64,000 nucleotides of DNA from Cricetomys ansorgei. Its lineage: Eukaryota; Chordata; Mammalia; Rodentia; Nesomyidae. The notes under the pieces were generated by a model. The model saw only the letters and a list, made by a program, of their open reading frames with translations, was not told the origin of the DNA and ran no database searches. The position numbers were made by a program, and so were the translations under genes. Shown one piece after another: positions 33,496 to 45,720 of the stretch (the stretch's first letter is position 1; each line of letters opens with the position of its first letter). The stretch lies in the NCBI GenBank assembly GCA_026225945.1, contig JAMJFZ010000879.1, positions 372,001 to 436,000 on the forward strand, written 5' to 3'.

Positions 33496-36439
33496 TTTCC
33501 AAACACCGACGGCAACTCGCTAGTGGTCTGATAGTGAATTTAGTGGTTTATATAAATATTTGTTCAAAAAGAATATTTAAAAAACATTAAAGTAAATAGC
33601 TTATAGAAAGATAACTTTTCTTTCCTGTAACATTTCCTTTTTTAGTATGCCTTTAATACATATGATACGTGTATGTGTGCATACAGTATTATTTCAAAAA
33701 TTTTAAAGTCTGTCTTTCAAAGGGCAGAGCAAACAAGACATAAATTTAGACCAGCGACTTAAAATAATAAAATCCAGTGGATAAAGGACCTTGGTGTTTC
33801 CAGCATGCTAGAGCAGTCTCCTAGGTGGTTCTAGCATGAAGAGACACTGGGATGAAGACAGGAGGGGCCGACTGAGGACAAGCTTTCTGGATCCAGCCTG
33901 CCTGTGGTTGAATTTGTTTCCTGCACCTCACTGAGAAGCAGCTATGAAAACTGTTTAGTGGGTGGGAGTTTCCTAACTTGCTACTGGACGGTCGAAGAGA
34001 TAACACCACTGTTTCCTTCAAGGTCAACTGCTAGTTTTGATATTCTTATAAACCCAGTGCAAATATTCTGTCCAAGTTGGATTAGTCTTTGCTTCGTTAA
34101 TGCCACTGCCCTTGAGACACAACTGTGAAATTGTGTAAGCCGTAGAGATCAGTGGTGACTATAACACATTGTTTGTTACCAGTAGTACCTTCTTGACTTT
34201 TTTGTTCCTTTAGAAAAAGTAAGATCAAAAGACTTGGGGTAAGACAATAAGCCTTATTCTAAACTGTAGAGCTATATATTACCATTGGCTGGGAGAATGC
34301 TTGCATATTAGTGATATATACTTTAGTAAAGCCTGTGATTTGGGGGGAAAATTGTATAACAGAAGAAAATAGTGAATTGCCATCTTGACATGTGACAACC
34401 GGAAGTTGCTACTGGCAGGGGACCACACAGTTCCTAAACCAAAGCAGTTGGACTGATTGGAGCCCCTGAAGAAGGGATTGCAGTAAAAGCATGGCCTCTT
34501 CTCCCAACATTGCTCGGCCTGCTCCCCACGTGCTTCGGTCCCAGGTGGACGCTCAATCGCTTACCTGTTCTCTTAGCATTGCCCACTAAACAGCTGATTT
34601 CTTACTGCACTTCATTCTAAAAATATCAGTCTTGCAAAGGAGAAGAGAAAAAATGACAACTGGGAGCTTTTGTCCGCAGCAGGCTCTTGAATGCAATTCT
34701 GGAGAGACTGGGGCAAGCTCAGGCCACCTTGCGTGTGCCCAGCAGCAAGGCCAGACAAACATGGTGCTGCTCCAACTTGGAGCTTAGCTTATAGGTAGAA
34801 TTCAAAATTCAAAGCTTTAAAGGTTCTCGGAGGAGTTGAGGGCTGGAGATGATAAAGGAAACAAAAGCCTGCTATAAAAAGAGAAGTTAAAGAAGGCGGA
34901 CAGACAGAGATGGGGATACATTCCAGATGCTTCCAGCTACTTGTGTAATTCCTTCTATGAGAGGGAATCCGCTGAAGAGAGAGACACATTAGCAAATGCA
35001 GGTTTGGGAAAGGGAGATGTGAGTAGCCACTTCCTTCCATGACGGTCTCACCTTTACTCTTTGCTGCTCAGGCCGACCTGTCGTGACACAGACACACCAC
35101 CACACGCGCCTGTGCTGTTCACATAAAGATCTCTCGCTGCCAGGACACTTCAGGTGCTCCCCTAACACCATATCTCATCATGTATCAGCTGCAAGACTGG
35201 CCATCTCCTCCTCCTCAGCGTCACCAGCACCCTGGGACAGGAAGTCCCTGCAGTTGGCAACTACCTCTAGTACCTGAGTTTCTATTATCAGAACTAAATG
35301 GAAATGATACAAATTAGAATAAGATAAGTCTACCAGAGTGGAGAATTTGACAGGTACAGCTGAGTGAATCTTACCGGCCCCGTGATAGTAAGGAACGTAC
35401 TGAGTACTGCCGTTGGCCACTTCTCTGGTGTTAACATGAGCAGCCCTCACCCCTGGGCTATGAGCAGAGCTACTGTCAATCTGACTGTGGATACAGTCAG
35501 GCTGTGAGGTAACTTGCCTAAGGTCCTGCTCTGAGTGTAAGGCATCACCTGGATTGGGACCAACATGACTGCAGGGTCTCTACCCCAGTTACCACACTGC
35601 ATGCAGTGGTGTGCTTAGAGACCAAGTGAAGGACTTGTTGCTAGGAGAGAGGTCCAAAGTGCAGAGCCATGTCCTAGAACGCTCTTATCCCCATAGACTT
35701 AGGAACGGAATCAGATGCTAGCTAAATTCATGGACTGTCTCTGAGGAGGAGACACAGTTGCGCTGTAAACTGTCTCCTGGAGGAAGAAACGGGGAAACTG
35801 AGGCTCAGGGGCAAGAAAAGGGCTTTGTTGTTTTACTGTCTTCTTTGACCCCATATATGTATTACCTTTTCTAAACCACAAAGATCAATTAGAAACACGG
35901 GCATATGAAAAGATCGATTTGAATCTCCTTGGGACTTTCCCAGCTCCTCAGACCTTTGTCAAGTTGAAACAGTGTTTGACTTGATAGACCGATACTCACT
36001 ATCCGGGGTTCTTTGTGCTCAGGTTCATTTTTCTCGTAACCATGGTCTGTCTGCAGGACAGTTTGGTTTTCTTCCCCCCCGTGAAATTTTCCTGGGCTCG
36101 GAAAAGATCGAGAGAGGATAAAAGAAAGATAAATTCGGTCAGCGCTCTTTGAGTCGCTTTATTTTTACCTTTTCTGTCTTTTCCCACTGTCATGTTTGTG
36201 TGTGCGCACACAGGCTTGCATGGATGTGGACACATGTTTATGTAGGGGTCCGATGTCAGGAATCGTTTTCCATAGCTCTTCCGCCTCACTCATTGAGGCA
36301 GCGGCTGTCAATCAAACCCAGAGCTTGTGGGTGTGGCTAATCTGTGAGCCAGCTTGCTCTGGAGATGCCTGCTCTCTGCTTTCCCAGGCTGCAATTACAG
36401 CTCTGCTCCTCATGCCCTGTAGGACAAGTACTTTAACCA

Positions 36440-36775
36440 CAGAGCCATAGATTACGGGTATTTTAGATTGGGCCCTCTAAACAACACTGCTAATTTGGTG
36501 GGCTGCCTTACAAACTGGGTAGTTTGACAAAGAGCAATCCACCATTTCACGGCTTTGAGGCCTTTCTGAGGTTGGTTCCTTCGGAAGGTAGTGAGGAAGA
36601 ACCTGTTAGAGGCCTCTCTGGCTCTCCCGCTACCTTCCTGGCCACACAGCTTTCTGCTGTATGGAAATCTCTGCTCCGGCTTTCCCCTTTACGGAGAGAT
36701 TCCAACCACACTGGATTTCATCCACTGACTCTGCCTTCACTTCCCTCCAAATATGATCGGATTCTTAAGAACTGG
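36440..36775 (+). repeat. Ancient interspersed repeat, family not named
   Basis: Blocks such as GCCTTACAAACTGGGTAGTT, CATTTCACGGCTTTGAGGCC and ATATGATCGGATTCTTAAGA, like the group at 17011. It ends about 200 bases before exon 2. Confidence 0.45.
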
Positions 36776-36984
36776 GGTTAGGGCTCAGAGCAGAGATTTT
36801 CTGAATCCAAGCAGTCTTCCGTCCCTCGCACTCATCCAGGGGCTTCTTCGTCCTCAGGCAGGGGCCAAGAGCTTGGTCTCTGGCATTCTTAAGATGGAGA
36901 ATACTGCTAATCTTTGAGAGGAAACCCCAGAGAAGGGCGACCCATGGCTCACCCTGAAGGAAAATGCTGTTCTGTTTTTCCCAG

Positions 36985-37107
36985 GTGGTATCACGGGGAC
37001 CTCACACGTCATGCCGCTGAGGCTCTCCTCCTCTCCAATGGTCGTGATGGTAGCTACCTGCTGAGGGACAGCAATGAGCAGACCGGGCTCTACTCTCTCT
37101 CTGTGAG
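36985..37107 (+). CDS. DAPP1: DAPP1 coding exon 2 (SH2 domain, N-terminal half)
   Basis: Encodes Gly34 (completed) through the first two bases of Arg75 and starts the SH2 domain with Trp35-Tyr36-His37-Gly38. The phosphotyrosine-binding arginine of the FLVR-type motif is Arg61, within YLLRDS. The SH2 domain of DAPP1 is known to bind phosphotyrosine partners such as PLC-gamma2. The acceptor is a T-rich tract ending CCCAG/G and the donor is AG/GTAGGT. The codon split by intron 1 joins GG to G, and the split at the 3' end joins AG to G, so both junctions keep phase 2. Position 39 is Asp, where I recall Asn in other mammals. Confidence 0.97.
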
Positions 37108-37276
37108 GTAGGTGCTTAAGGGCTTGATAGACTTGGTCGCATCTGTCACTCATTCAGTTTACAGCGCTCACATTGCTGTCAACAAAAGCAGCTGGGGGGA
37201 AGGGGTGGATTCCTGTTGAGTCACCAGATTAAAGGATTTCAAACTCTGAACGGTAAGACTGTAAAGAAATCTTCCC

Positions 37277-37485
37277 AGAGCTGGAGAGATGGCTCAGTGG
37301 TTGAGGGCATGGACTGCTCTTGTAAAGGACTCAAGGTGGATTTCCTGTACCCATGCCTGGCAGTTCACAATAGCCTAGAACTCCAGCCTTAGGGAGATCT
37401 AATAACTAGGGCTACGCAGGCAGCTGCACTCACAAGAACACACACACACACACCTTCTTGCATCAGGAAAAAAAAAAACATGTCA
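37277..37485 (+). mobile_element. B2/B3 SINE
   Basis: GAGCTGGAGAGATGGCTCAG is an exact B2/B3 head; the body is diverged and ends in (CA)n and A-rich sequence. Confidence 0.88.
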
Positions 37486-38259
37486 AAAACAAAGCGGACT
37501 TTGGGAATTATTTAAGCCCCACCTGACACTGGACACTTGGAGATCCTGACACCCGAAGCGGTGGGCTGTCTGGCTTGACTCAATCCACAATGTAAGCAGC
37601 ACTGTCCTCCGAATTCCAGGACTGGGCCTGGTCCCCTTTTTGCTATTCCTTTCTTCCCTGGGAAAGCCTGAATGATTTGTGACAGTACAATATCCAGTCA
37701 CAGGCTCAAGTGGACGACGTGCAGCTTTGAATTTTTCTATGGGCTTCATTTCCCTCGAGCGTTATCTGAGTTAACCAGGAGTCCTTCTGAGCTGTGCCTG
37801 GCTATAGAGGGCACGCCCAGTCCTTGGAGCATTTCTCCTCCCACCCCACAGTCTTCAGCCTCTGACACACTGGCTTCTAGTGGCAAGTGACAAGTCTTTT
37901 TGAGTTCTTGTGGCTCTGGCTGGACAAGCATGCAGAGGCTCTATGGGTTTTCCTGGGCCATTATTAGTGGCCCGCGGGCTGCCATGGTACAACTGTGGCA
38001 CCTCCACAAACCCAGGATCCTTGGAGGAAGTCATGTGCTCCCTCCTCCAAGCAGCTCCTCAGCCATGTTCCTGCAGTCTCGGGAAGGCAGGAGCCATGTC
38101 CCTCTGCTGTTTGCAGCTCCCTTCCATCTGCTTCAGCTATTTTGGTTTCTCTGGTTTGGGGTTTTGTTTTTAATTCTCTCTCCCTCCTTTCCTCTCTGTC
38201 CCTTTCTCCTCTACTCTGTTATTGGGGTAGGAAACTGGCTAAGAAAGAATTTCCCAGGT

Positions 38260-38386
38260 TGGGGACGCTAGCTTAGTTGGTAAAGTACATGCCTTGAAAG
38301 CATATAAACCTGAGTTAGGGCCACAAAACTGAAGAAGGAAAGAGGAGGGGGGAGGGAAGAAGGGAGGAGAGGGAAGGAGGGAGGGT
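38260..38386 (+). mobile_element. ID-type SINE with polypurine tail
   Basis: TTGGGGACGCTAGCTTAGTT, AAAGTACATGCCTTGAAAGC, then a G/A-only tract from about 38332 to 38386. Confidence 0.65.
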
Positions 38387-38394
38387 ATGTTATA

Positions 38395-38620
38395 AATCCC
38401 ATTGCTGTGGAAACAGACACTACTTACTGGATAGTCAGCTGAGTCTGCTTGGTGAGTTCTAGGCCAGAGGCAGTTGGTGTCTGAGGAGCAATAACCAAGG
38501 CTGGCCTCTGGCCTTCACATGCACACACACAGACATGCACTTGCACATACAAGTGTGCCTTGTGCATGTGTACATGTGAACATTCATACGTGCACACACA
38601 CACACTTAAACACAAAAAAG
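38395..38620 (+). mobile_element. Tail part of a B3-related SINE
   Basis: AGGCTGGCCTCTGGCCTTCA followed by CA-rich sequence, as in the 3' part of this SINE class. Confidence 0.45.
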
Positions 38621-38699
38621 TATTTCCCTAAACAGCTGTTAGTAGGCTTCCATAAGCTCAAAGGCAAAAAATATAAATAAAAAATGTCATTATCCTTTC

Positions 38700-39215
38700 T
38701 ATGTTCTTCAACAAATTACCAGCACATGTAGTGGCTTAAAACAACACAAATCGATGGAGACATGGTCCTTGCATAAATTAAAGTCCAGGCCTAGCATGGG
38801 TGGGTTTTCTATTCACATTCTTCCAGCCTGAAACAAAGACGCCAGCTGTGACCGTGGCTCATGTCTGGAACTCTGTATCACGTCACGACTTCCTCCTTGC
38901 CTCTTATGCTTTTCTGTCATTTCCCTGCTGTGGTAGCACGAGGGTCCCTGTTCTCCTAGCTGTCATCCAAGGGCCAGTGTCAACTGCCAGATGGCACTGC
39001 GGGTCATGCTATGTGGCCTGCATGGGCAGAACAGCATGAGTGTTTGCCAGGCAGAGCACATCTCTCTGATGTCTTCTTCTGTGGGCAAAGAGGATTCTGT
39101 TTTGCAGAGCTCGGGTCAGGCCCACACAGAGAATCTTCCTATTTTAAGATGAATCCATTAGGAGACTTAACAATCCATAGGAGCTCTTCACAGCTCTATC
39201 TAGAATGGTTTTGAC
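38700..39215 (+). repeat. Ancient interspersed repeat, family not named
   Basis: Starts with AACAAATTACCAGCACATGT and AGTGGCTTAAAACAACACAA, a block widespread in eutherian genomes. The later part is diverged. Confidence 0.5.
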
Positions 39216-39459
39216 CTGGATAATTGGAACAGGGATATAGACTCCACGGGACTGGGTGTGGGGCATCTAATGCCTCCTTCCCCACCTTCCATTATTCCCT
39301 AGCAGTAAGTCTACATGGCTGTTTGAAGGGGACAGGAGGGGGTAAGTGGAGAGGAAGGGACAGATTAGGCAGCCAAAGAGGGAAGAAAGTATATCTCTTA
39401 ATATTTTGATGCTACCCTGACAAGTTTTATTTATACATTTCCTAAGTAATAGGCCTAAG

Positions 39460-39830
39460 GGCTAGGGTAATAGTTTAGTCAATAATAGCTAACTCTATGA
39501 TGGAATGAATATCTGAGTTTGACCCCTAACACCCGCATAAAAGACTGGGCATGTTGATATATGCTTTTAATCCCAGCACTAGGGAAGACACAGAAGTGTC
39601 CCTGGGGCTCACTGGCCAGCCACTCTTGCTGAATCAATGAATTCCGGGTTCGGTGAGAGATCTTACCTCAAAATATCCATGTAGAAAACTCACCTCACGA
39701 GAAATGACACCTGACGTTAACCCTTGGCTTTCACAAACACATGCACACATGTGTACATGTGCTTTTACGCACATGCACCTGCACATGTGAGAACAAACAC
39801 ACAGACACAAAAATAGAAAATAAAGAATTG
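39460..39830 (+). mobile_element. Composite tRNA-derived SINE
   Basis: Diverged head, then GACTGGGCATGTTGATATAT, TTTTAATCCCAGCACTAGGG, CTCACTGGCCAGCCACTCTT and a CA-rich end. Confidence 0.65.
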
Positions 39831-40584
39831 GTATGGGAAAACTATTAACCCAAGATGGAATCCTCTTTTAGTGGGGGGAAAGATTCTTGCTTTTCTCTTA
39901 TTGACAGCAATGGTGAGACTCCATCAGGTGGCCTGTGTGTTAGGATGCTCTATTGCATGGTTTCTCCAAAAATCTCAAATACATTTGTAAAAATATTGGA
40001 TCACAGATGGTAATTGATGTTTTATCTATGTGTGTGACCCATCTGATAATAAGCTATTCATGAATAGATTGTATGTATTTTATCTTTATGAAAAAAAAAT
40101 TGAAATATAAATCATCGGTTTTCATTACAAATATTTAGTAACAATTAAGGGGAAAAAACTACCAGCAGAAGTGACAAGAGTTGTTTAGAGGTATTATTTT
40201 TAATTCATGTGTTTGTTCATTCCCTTAATAATAGATATTTGAAAACATACATCCTATTCCAGCCATGTTAATTCAAAGACCTTGTTGGCAAGAAGTACAA
40301 CCTCATAGGGTCAATAAGACCCAAATCTTGCTACAAAGTAGAGTGTAGTAATAGCATAGAAGAAAGCAAGCTAAGTGTTTGAATGAGAAGTAAAAAGGCA
40401 CTCAACTTAAGCCAGAATTATCATGTGTTACTGGACAAGGAGGGGGAATTTACAGGAAAACTCAATGGGTAGCAAGGGTTTCTACCAGCAGAGACCAAGG
40501 GGAAGATGAAAGGGACAGTTGGAGGTGAGGAACAGAGGAGGCAATAATTCCTGGAAGAACAGCAGGCCCCAGATGGACAGGGGT

Positions 40585-40740
40585 TCTGAAGCTGGCTCCC
40601 CAGATCAGCAGCAGCCACCGAGAGCCTGTTAGAACCTAAATTCTGAAAGCCTACTTGTTGAATCCTGTCTAGGAGTGAGACCTAGCAACCTGGGTTTCAA
40701 CAAACCTCCAGTTGACTCTGATGGGTTCTGAAGTTGGGGT
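40585..40740 (+). mobile_element. Ancient hAT-Charlie-type mini-element
   Basis: Blocks GATCAGCAGCAGCCACCGAG, CCTGTTAGAACCTAAATTCT and GGTTTCAACAAACCTCCAGT match the common MER-type pattern. Confidence 0.5.
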
Positions 40741-41284
40741 GTGGATGACATAGTGGGAGGGGAGGATCAGGAGGTGGGATGGGGAGAAGCAGAGTGGGGG
40801 AGGGGGAAATTTTATGAATACCTTTCATTTCAAAAATGAGGTGGAAAATGACAGCCTTGGAAATGTGACATTTCATCCACTAGACAATCAATCTCGCAGC
40901 CAAGGGAAGAGGAGACTAGGGTCACGTAACTCCTGACAGACACAGATTTCTGTCTGACTCATAAACAAGGGAGCAGCACCAAGGACAAACGTGACGTTCC
41001 TGCCATCTCTGTCTTCCTGAATCCATGCCCTTCTGGAGCCTAATGTTCAAGAACCCTTGCAGGCAGTCCAAGAGAAGGCGGGGAACTGTCTCTTGTCTTC
41101 TTGTAGGGCAAAAAGCTGAGAGTGTTCTCTGCCAGAAGAAATGAGTGGTAGCCTTTAAAACTCTCGGTGATTTTGATTTTGTATTCTGCGAAGGCTGATG
41201 GTGATGCTAACACATCGTTATATTTGCCTTCAAAAAGATTCATCATTTGTTAAATAACATTAAACATTTTTGTTTTTATTTCAG

Positions 41285-41418
41285 GGCCAAAGATTCTGTC
41301 AAACACTTTCATGTGGAATACACTGGGTACTCTCTCAAATTTGGCTTTAACGAATATTCATCTTTAAAGGATTTCGTCAAGCATTTTGCAAATCAGCCTT
41401 TGATAGGAAGTGAGACAG
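41285..41418 (+). CDS. DAPP1: DAPP1 coding exon 3 (SH2 domain, C-terminal half)
   Basis: Encodes the rest of Arg75 through the first base of Gly120 and completes the SH2 fold. Recognisable SH2 parts are the strand D stretch KHFHVEY (81-87), with the conserved His84, and the helix B region SLKDFVKHF (101-109). It ends with the QPLIGSETG linker start. The acceptor is TTATTTCAG/G and the donor is ACAG/GTAAGC. Intron 3 is in phase 1. Exons 2 and 3 are not multiples of three (123 and 134 bases with phases 2 to 1), so skipping exon 3 alone would shift the frame. Confidence 0.97.
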
Positions 41419-41574
41419 GTAAGCTGTCTTAATCTATTTTTTGTTGCTATAAACAAATACTTGGGATGTGTGATTTATTTATGAAGGCTACTAGTTCATA
41501 TTTTTGCCTGAGAATTTGCTTGGAATCTGGTGACTTCTGCGGGGCTAAGAACATTGCATAATAAGAGACGGGGA

Positions 41575-41690
41575 ATAAATACATCAAAGACCAAGTCCTC
41601 ACTGTAGCTCAAACTCACCTGGAACTTGGGATCCTTCTGCCTCAGCCTATAAGTGCTGGAATTATAGACATGTACCACCACCCCAGACTC
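41575..41690 (-). mobile_element. B1-type SINE fragment
   Basis: TCACTGTAGCTCAAACTCAC, CTTCTGCCTCAGCCTATAAG and TGCTGGAATTATAGACATGT. Confidence 0.75.
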
Positions 41691-41706
41691 AAATCAGCAT
41701 CTGTAA

Positions 41707-41911
41707 CAATGGCTCAACCTTCCTATTGCTGTGACCCTTTAACACAGTTCCTCATGTTTTGGTGCCCCCACAACCATAAAATTATTTTTGTTGCTACTTC
41801 ATAACTGCAATTTTGCTACTGTTATGAATCATAATGTAAATATCTGATATACAGATGGTCTTAGATTCTGTGATAGGCTCATTTGACCCCTAAACGGGTT
41901 GTGAAGCATTG
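41707..41911 (+). mobile_element. URR1-like hAT mini-transposon with target duplication
   Basis: Starts CAATGGCTCAACC and ends GTGAAGCATTG. Flanked by ATCTGTAA (41699-41706) and ATCTATAA (41912-41919), 7 of 8 matching. Confidence 0.85.
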
Positions 41912-42285
41912 ATCTATAACAAACCCATTCTTGATATCATCCATTGGCCCATTAATCCATTAACAATATAATAGATTGATATTTCATGATTAGGACCAAG
42001 CCTGAACCACCTCTGAAAGTTTGATCTGGTCCTCCCTTTTAAATATCAGAGTGAAAACTAAGTCTAACATTAGTTTCGAAGGAAACGAATAATATTCAAA
42101 CCATAGTATAAACTATAAACTTGACCTCTGAAAAACAGTTCTAGGATGAAGAAGAAGCAGAGAAGATTTTAACAAATTTCAAACTTGTTACTCCAGAATC
42201 TTATGCCTGATAGGAAATCGCTATGTTTAGAAACAACTTTTATGTTGGTGTGCCATATGATAAGTTAAAAAATAAGAATTTTAAG

Positions 42286-42480
42286 GGGGCTGGAGAGATG
42301 GCCCAACAGTTAAAAGCACTTGCTGTTCTTGTGGAGGACCTGGGTTGGCTCCAAGCACCCATACCAGACAGCCCACAACCGTCAGGAGCTCCAGTTCCAG
42401 GGAATCCAGCACCCTCCCCTCACTGACATGTGCACACACATGACACTCGTACAGACAAATAAGTGCATACACACGAATAC
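42286..42480 (+). mobile_element. B2/B3 SINE
   Basis: GGGGCTGGAGAGATGGCCCA, ACAGTTAAAAGCACTTGCTG, CAGGAGCTCCAGTTCCAGGG. Confidence 0.93.
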
Positions 42481-42609
42481 AAATGAGTAACTTTTAAATG
42501 TATGTATTAGGATTTCATCGTCAACTTTAGGTGAAAACAAGGTACTTTCTTCAAAGTAGATGTCTTCTCAAGATATATCAATAGATTGCTCATGAGGTGA
42601 TTAAAAGGT

Positions 42610-42720
42610 CCCGGAGGCAGGCAGATCTTTGTGAGTTTGAGGCCAGTGTGGTCCACATAGTTCCAGGTCAGTCAGGGCTGTAGAGTGAAGCCTTATCTTT
42701 AAAAGAAAAAGACACAGTTT
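42610..42720 (+). mobile_element. B1 SINE, 5'-truncated
   Basis: GGAGGCAGGCAGATCTTTGT, GAGTTTGAGGCCAGTGTGGT and an A-rich end. Confidence 0.85.
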
Positions 42721-42858
42721 CTTTAGACTGTTCTATTGCATAATACATAAAGTAAAGGAAAGAAAACACCAGGCAGGAGAGACTTTTCCTTCCTTATTTC
42801 AGGCACCGACGCTGATAGGAAACTGTGCCTGTGACAAGAAACTGATAAGTTTGGAAAC

Positions 42859-42881
42859 TTTTTTTTTTTTTTTTTTTTTTT
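42859..42881. repeat. Poly-T run (T23)
   Basis: Homopolymer of 23 T. Confidence 0.98.
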
Positions 42882-43204
42882 ACATGCAGGTCAGACTCAG
42901 AGAAAGTAATCGGAAGCATTTTCAAAGACAAACTTCACAGGATATGCTCACAGCGATCAAGTGTTCAATACTGATGTTTGTTAGAAAGCACCTTATGAGT
43001 AATACAAGTCCAATATCTGTCACCTTGGTTTCTTACGAAGTGTTAGGACTGCATTTTGGTATGACTTGGAAGGATTCAGGATTTCCAGTTTCAGTAGTTA
43101 GACAGCCAAACTGGACAATTAACAATAAAAATTATTTTTTAAAAAAATCCACATTTTTGTCAGCCAGCATTCCATTGGTGTAGCAAATATTAACACCTGC
43201 GCTA

Positions 43205-43430
43205 AAGGAGCATTTAAGTAGGAAGGGTTTATTTTATCTGATGGCTCCAGAGGGTTCAATCTGTAATGCCTTACCCTGTTGTCATCCTGAGGGGAACACA
43301 CAGCAGTGACGACCACTCAGTTTCTGACTAGGAAGCAGAGAAAGTGTATGAGTCCCATTTTAATATCTCTTTCAAGGCACACCACCAGTGACCTAACTTT
43401 TTCACACTGGTCCTACCTTCTTATACGGCC
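43205..43430 (+). repeat. Ancient interspersed repeat, family not named
   Basis: GGAAGGGTTTATTTTATCTG, CTAGGAAGCAGAGAAAGTGT and CACCAGTGACCTAACTTTTT, like the group at 1397. Confidence 0.5.
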
Positions 43431-44639
43431 AAGCAGGGGTCCATGCCTGTAGCTCAAGGGCCCTTGAAGGATATACTCTATGCACACTGAAGCACACACA
43501 ACGCCTGCACTTGAGCTACCCAACTTGTCTATAACCTATAAAGAAAGTAAGTAAAAGGTCGCCCCTAAATTGATGGTTTAGAATTCCAGCTTTATTTGCC
43601 TTAAGTAGTGTAAACTCTCAGTTTATCAACAGTGGGAAAATTGCAAGAACCTATAGAATGAGCAACTTAGTAATACAGCTGATCACTGTGAATTTGTGCG
43701 TATTAGTTTTCTCAGTAAACTCTGGAGTGGTCTTTCTGCTCATCCATGTGGAGGGAAGAGCTGCCATCATTGGCTTCTGCTTTTGCCATTTATGTTAAAA
43801 CAGACCCCAGTGTGAATCCGTGTCTAGCACAAATGAAAGACACTCGGAAACTACAGAATAGTTGCTTCTCTTTATACGGAAAATGCCAGGTTTATGGTGA
43901 ATATCCTGAACTTGAGCCTAAAGCTATAAATCTGTCTTTGTCCTGATGGAAATCCCCTCAACCAGCCCTGACATCTACTTCAGCCTCTAACCAGCACTTC
44001 TTCTCATAAGCAAATGTAGGTAGGATTCTCATTTCCACGGCTGCCTTGACCTGGGCAAGCAGTTCAGTGTCTCTAATCTCTACCTGCAGCTTAATTTCCT
44101 GTTTGTGTTCAATCCTACACTTGATTTTATTCAATTCTTGGTCTCTGGAAATGGAGAGGAGTGTTCTGAAGTGCCAAGGCTTCACTTTAGCTCTTCTCCT
44201 TTTGTCCCTCCCCGTATTTGCTTTCGGTGCAGGTGTGTGAGCAAATGACTAAAGGAAGTCATGGATATTTATAAGGAATCCTGTAGCCACCAAAACCATT
44301 CTCGCTATCTGTCCAACTTCTCTTCTCCCCAAGCAAAGTCAGTTCTTTCATCAACGCTTCTTTCCTAGACACTATTTAAATCTCTTTTATGGTTCTCTGT
44401 TCATTACTGAACCCTCTCCAAATCAGGGAGACGGTGCACATGTTGCCTTCAGGCAGATTTCAAAGCCAGCTGAGACTGAAGCTAAAGTAGTCTATCTCAT
44501 CTGACTCTTTCCCACACAGACCCCATCTAGACAGGAGCTCACGTGCAGCTGCACCACAGACGGTCACCTTCACGCTGCATTTGGAACAGTGCACAGCCTC
44601 TTAATGAATACATTATCCAGACTAAAGAAACCTCATAGT

Positions 44640-44780
44640 CAAGTGTAATGGTACTTGTCTTCTAGCACTTGAGAGGCTAAGGCAAGTTCAAGTTCAAAGT
44701 GAGTCTGGACTACACTGCGAGGTAGAGGGTAGGACTGTATAGCAGGACACTGGCTTTAACAAAAACAAACAAAATTACAA
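44640..44780 (+). mobile_element. B1-type SINE, strongly diverged
   Basis: AATGGTACTTGTCTTCTAGC, ACTTGAGAGGCTAAGGCAAG and a (CAAA)n end. Confidence 0.5.
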
Positions 44781-45599
44781 AAAAAACCTTGTAATTAACA
44801 TGTTGTGGTGTAGAAGGGTTTGTGATCAGAGTTTATAGATTATTTTCCCCAGAGTTAAAACTTTCTGTGCATTATTGCTATGGCTCCCATTTTACTTATT
44901 CTAGGAGACTAAGATAGTTATCCTGTCACTGGCTGTCCTCTGCTCTGGCCATTATCTGATAAATGATCTGCTGCCTTTGGAGCCCTGGTCAGCTGATGGT
45001 TGTGCACATGACTTGCTGACTCCAGGCCGTTGAGTTAGAATACTATAATTCTACTTGCTTTATCTGTCCCCACCAGATGAAGACAAAACCACCGAGGCAT
45101 GTTTGAGGGACAAAACTCATGACGCTTGAGTGTCCCAATCTACTCTCCTTGGTAAAAATAGGCCTCCGGAAAACTAGATAGTGTGCCAACATCACCCTGA
45201 CTGTTGAGCCTAGAAGGACTGCGGAAGTCACAGAGTCACCCCTGCGGCCGTGAGGAGTGGTGACTGGGAAGCAGGGCACTCCCTTCTGGTTCCCTTATGC
45301 ATTGGCTCCTGGTGGGCACTAATGGTGGTACATGCTTGTAACCCCAAGTTCAAAACAAAAGATCCTGATATTAGCTCTGAGTGATCAGGAGACCTCCAGG
45401 CTAAATTTCTTGTGGTTTGAAGAAGAATACAGGAAAACTACTTGCTCACACATTGAACAAGGCTCTGCCAGAACTGCCTTCTCTAGGTCCTCCAAAATCA
45501 GAACTAAAATTCCATATTTTAGGTCACTCCTATTATTTAGCCTCAGGCCCAGCTTTGCACTGTGAGGCTTATGCGCATGCCTTTATTAAAGAGAGACCT

Positions 45600-45720
45600 T
45601 TTGCTTGGCTTGGTGGCATAGGCCTGTAATCTTACCTAATCAGGAGACGGAGGTAGGAAGATCACAAGTTTAAGGCCAGACTGGGAAACATAGTAAGATA
45701 CTGTTTCAAGTTTAAAACTA
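45600..45720 (+). mobile_element. B1-type SINE
   Basis: GGCTTGGTGGCATAGGCCTG, CACAAGTTTAAGGCCAGACT and GGGAAACATAGTAAGATACT. Confidence 0.75.

Larger units (their letters stand above)
22000..36984. other. DAPP1 intron 1: unassigned parts
   Basis: Intron 1 runs 21977-36984 (15.0 kb). Outside the repeats listed separately I see no exon with coding support. Overlapping frames at 25453-25999 and 28605-28911 are shadows. Stretches with nothing to name include 22000-22669, 23171-23879, 24561-26391, 27780-28837, 29400-31270, 31400-32684 and 33500-36439, apart from a weak MIR-like block at 35500-35565. Confidence 0.6.
37108..41284. other. DAPP1 intron 2: unassigned parts
   Basis: 4.2 kb. Outside listed repeats, 37490-38255, 39216-39460, 39830-40584 and 40740-41284 hold nothing I can name. 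Confidence 0.6.

Noticed and set aside
42286..42480. tRNA-like A and B box sequences
   Set aside because: They belong to B2/B3 and ID SINEs throughout the window; none forms a full tRNA gene.
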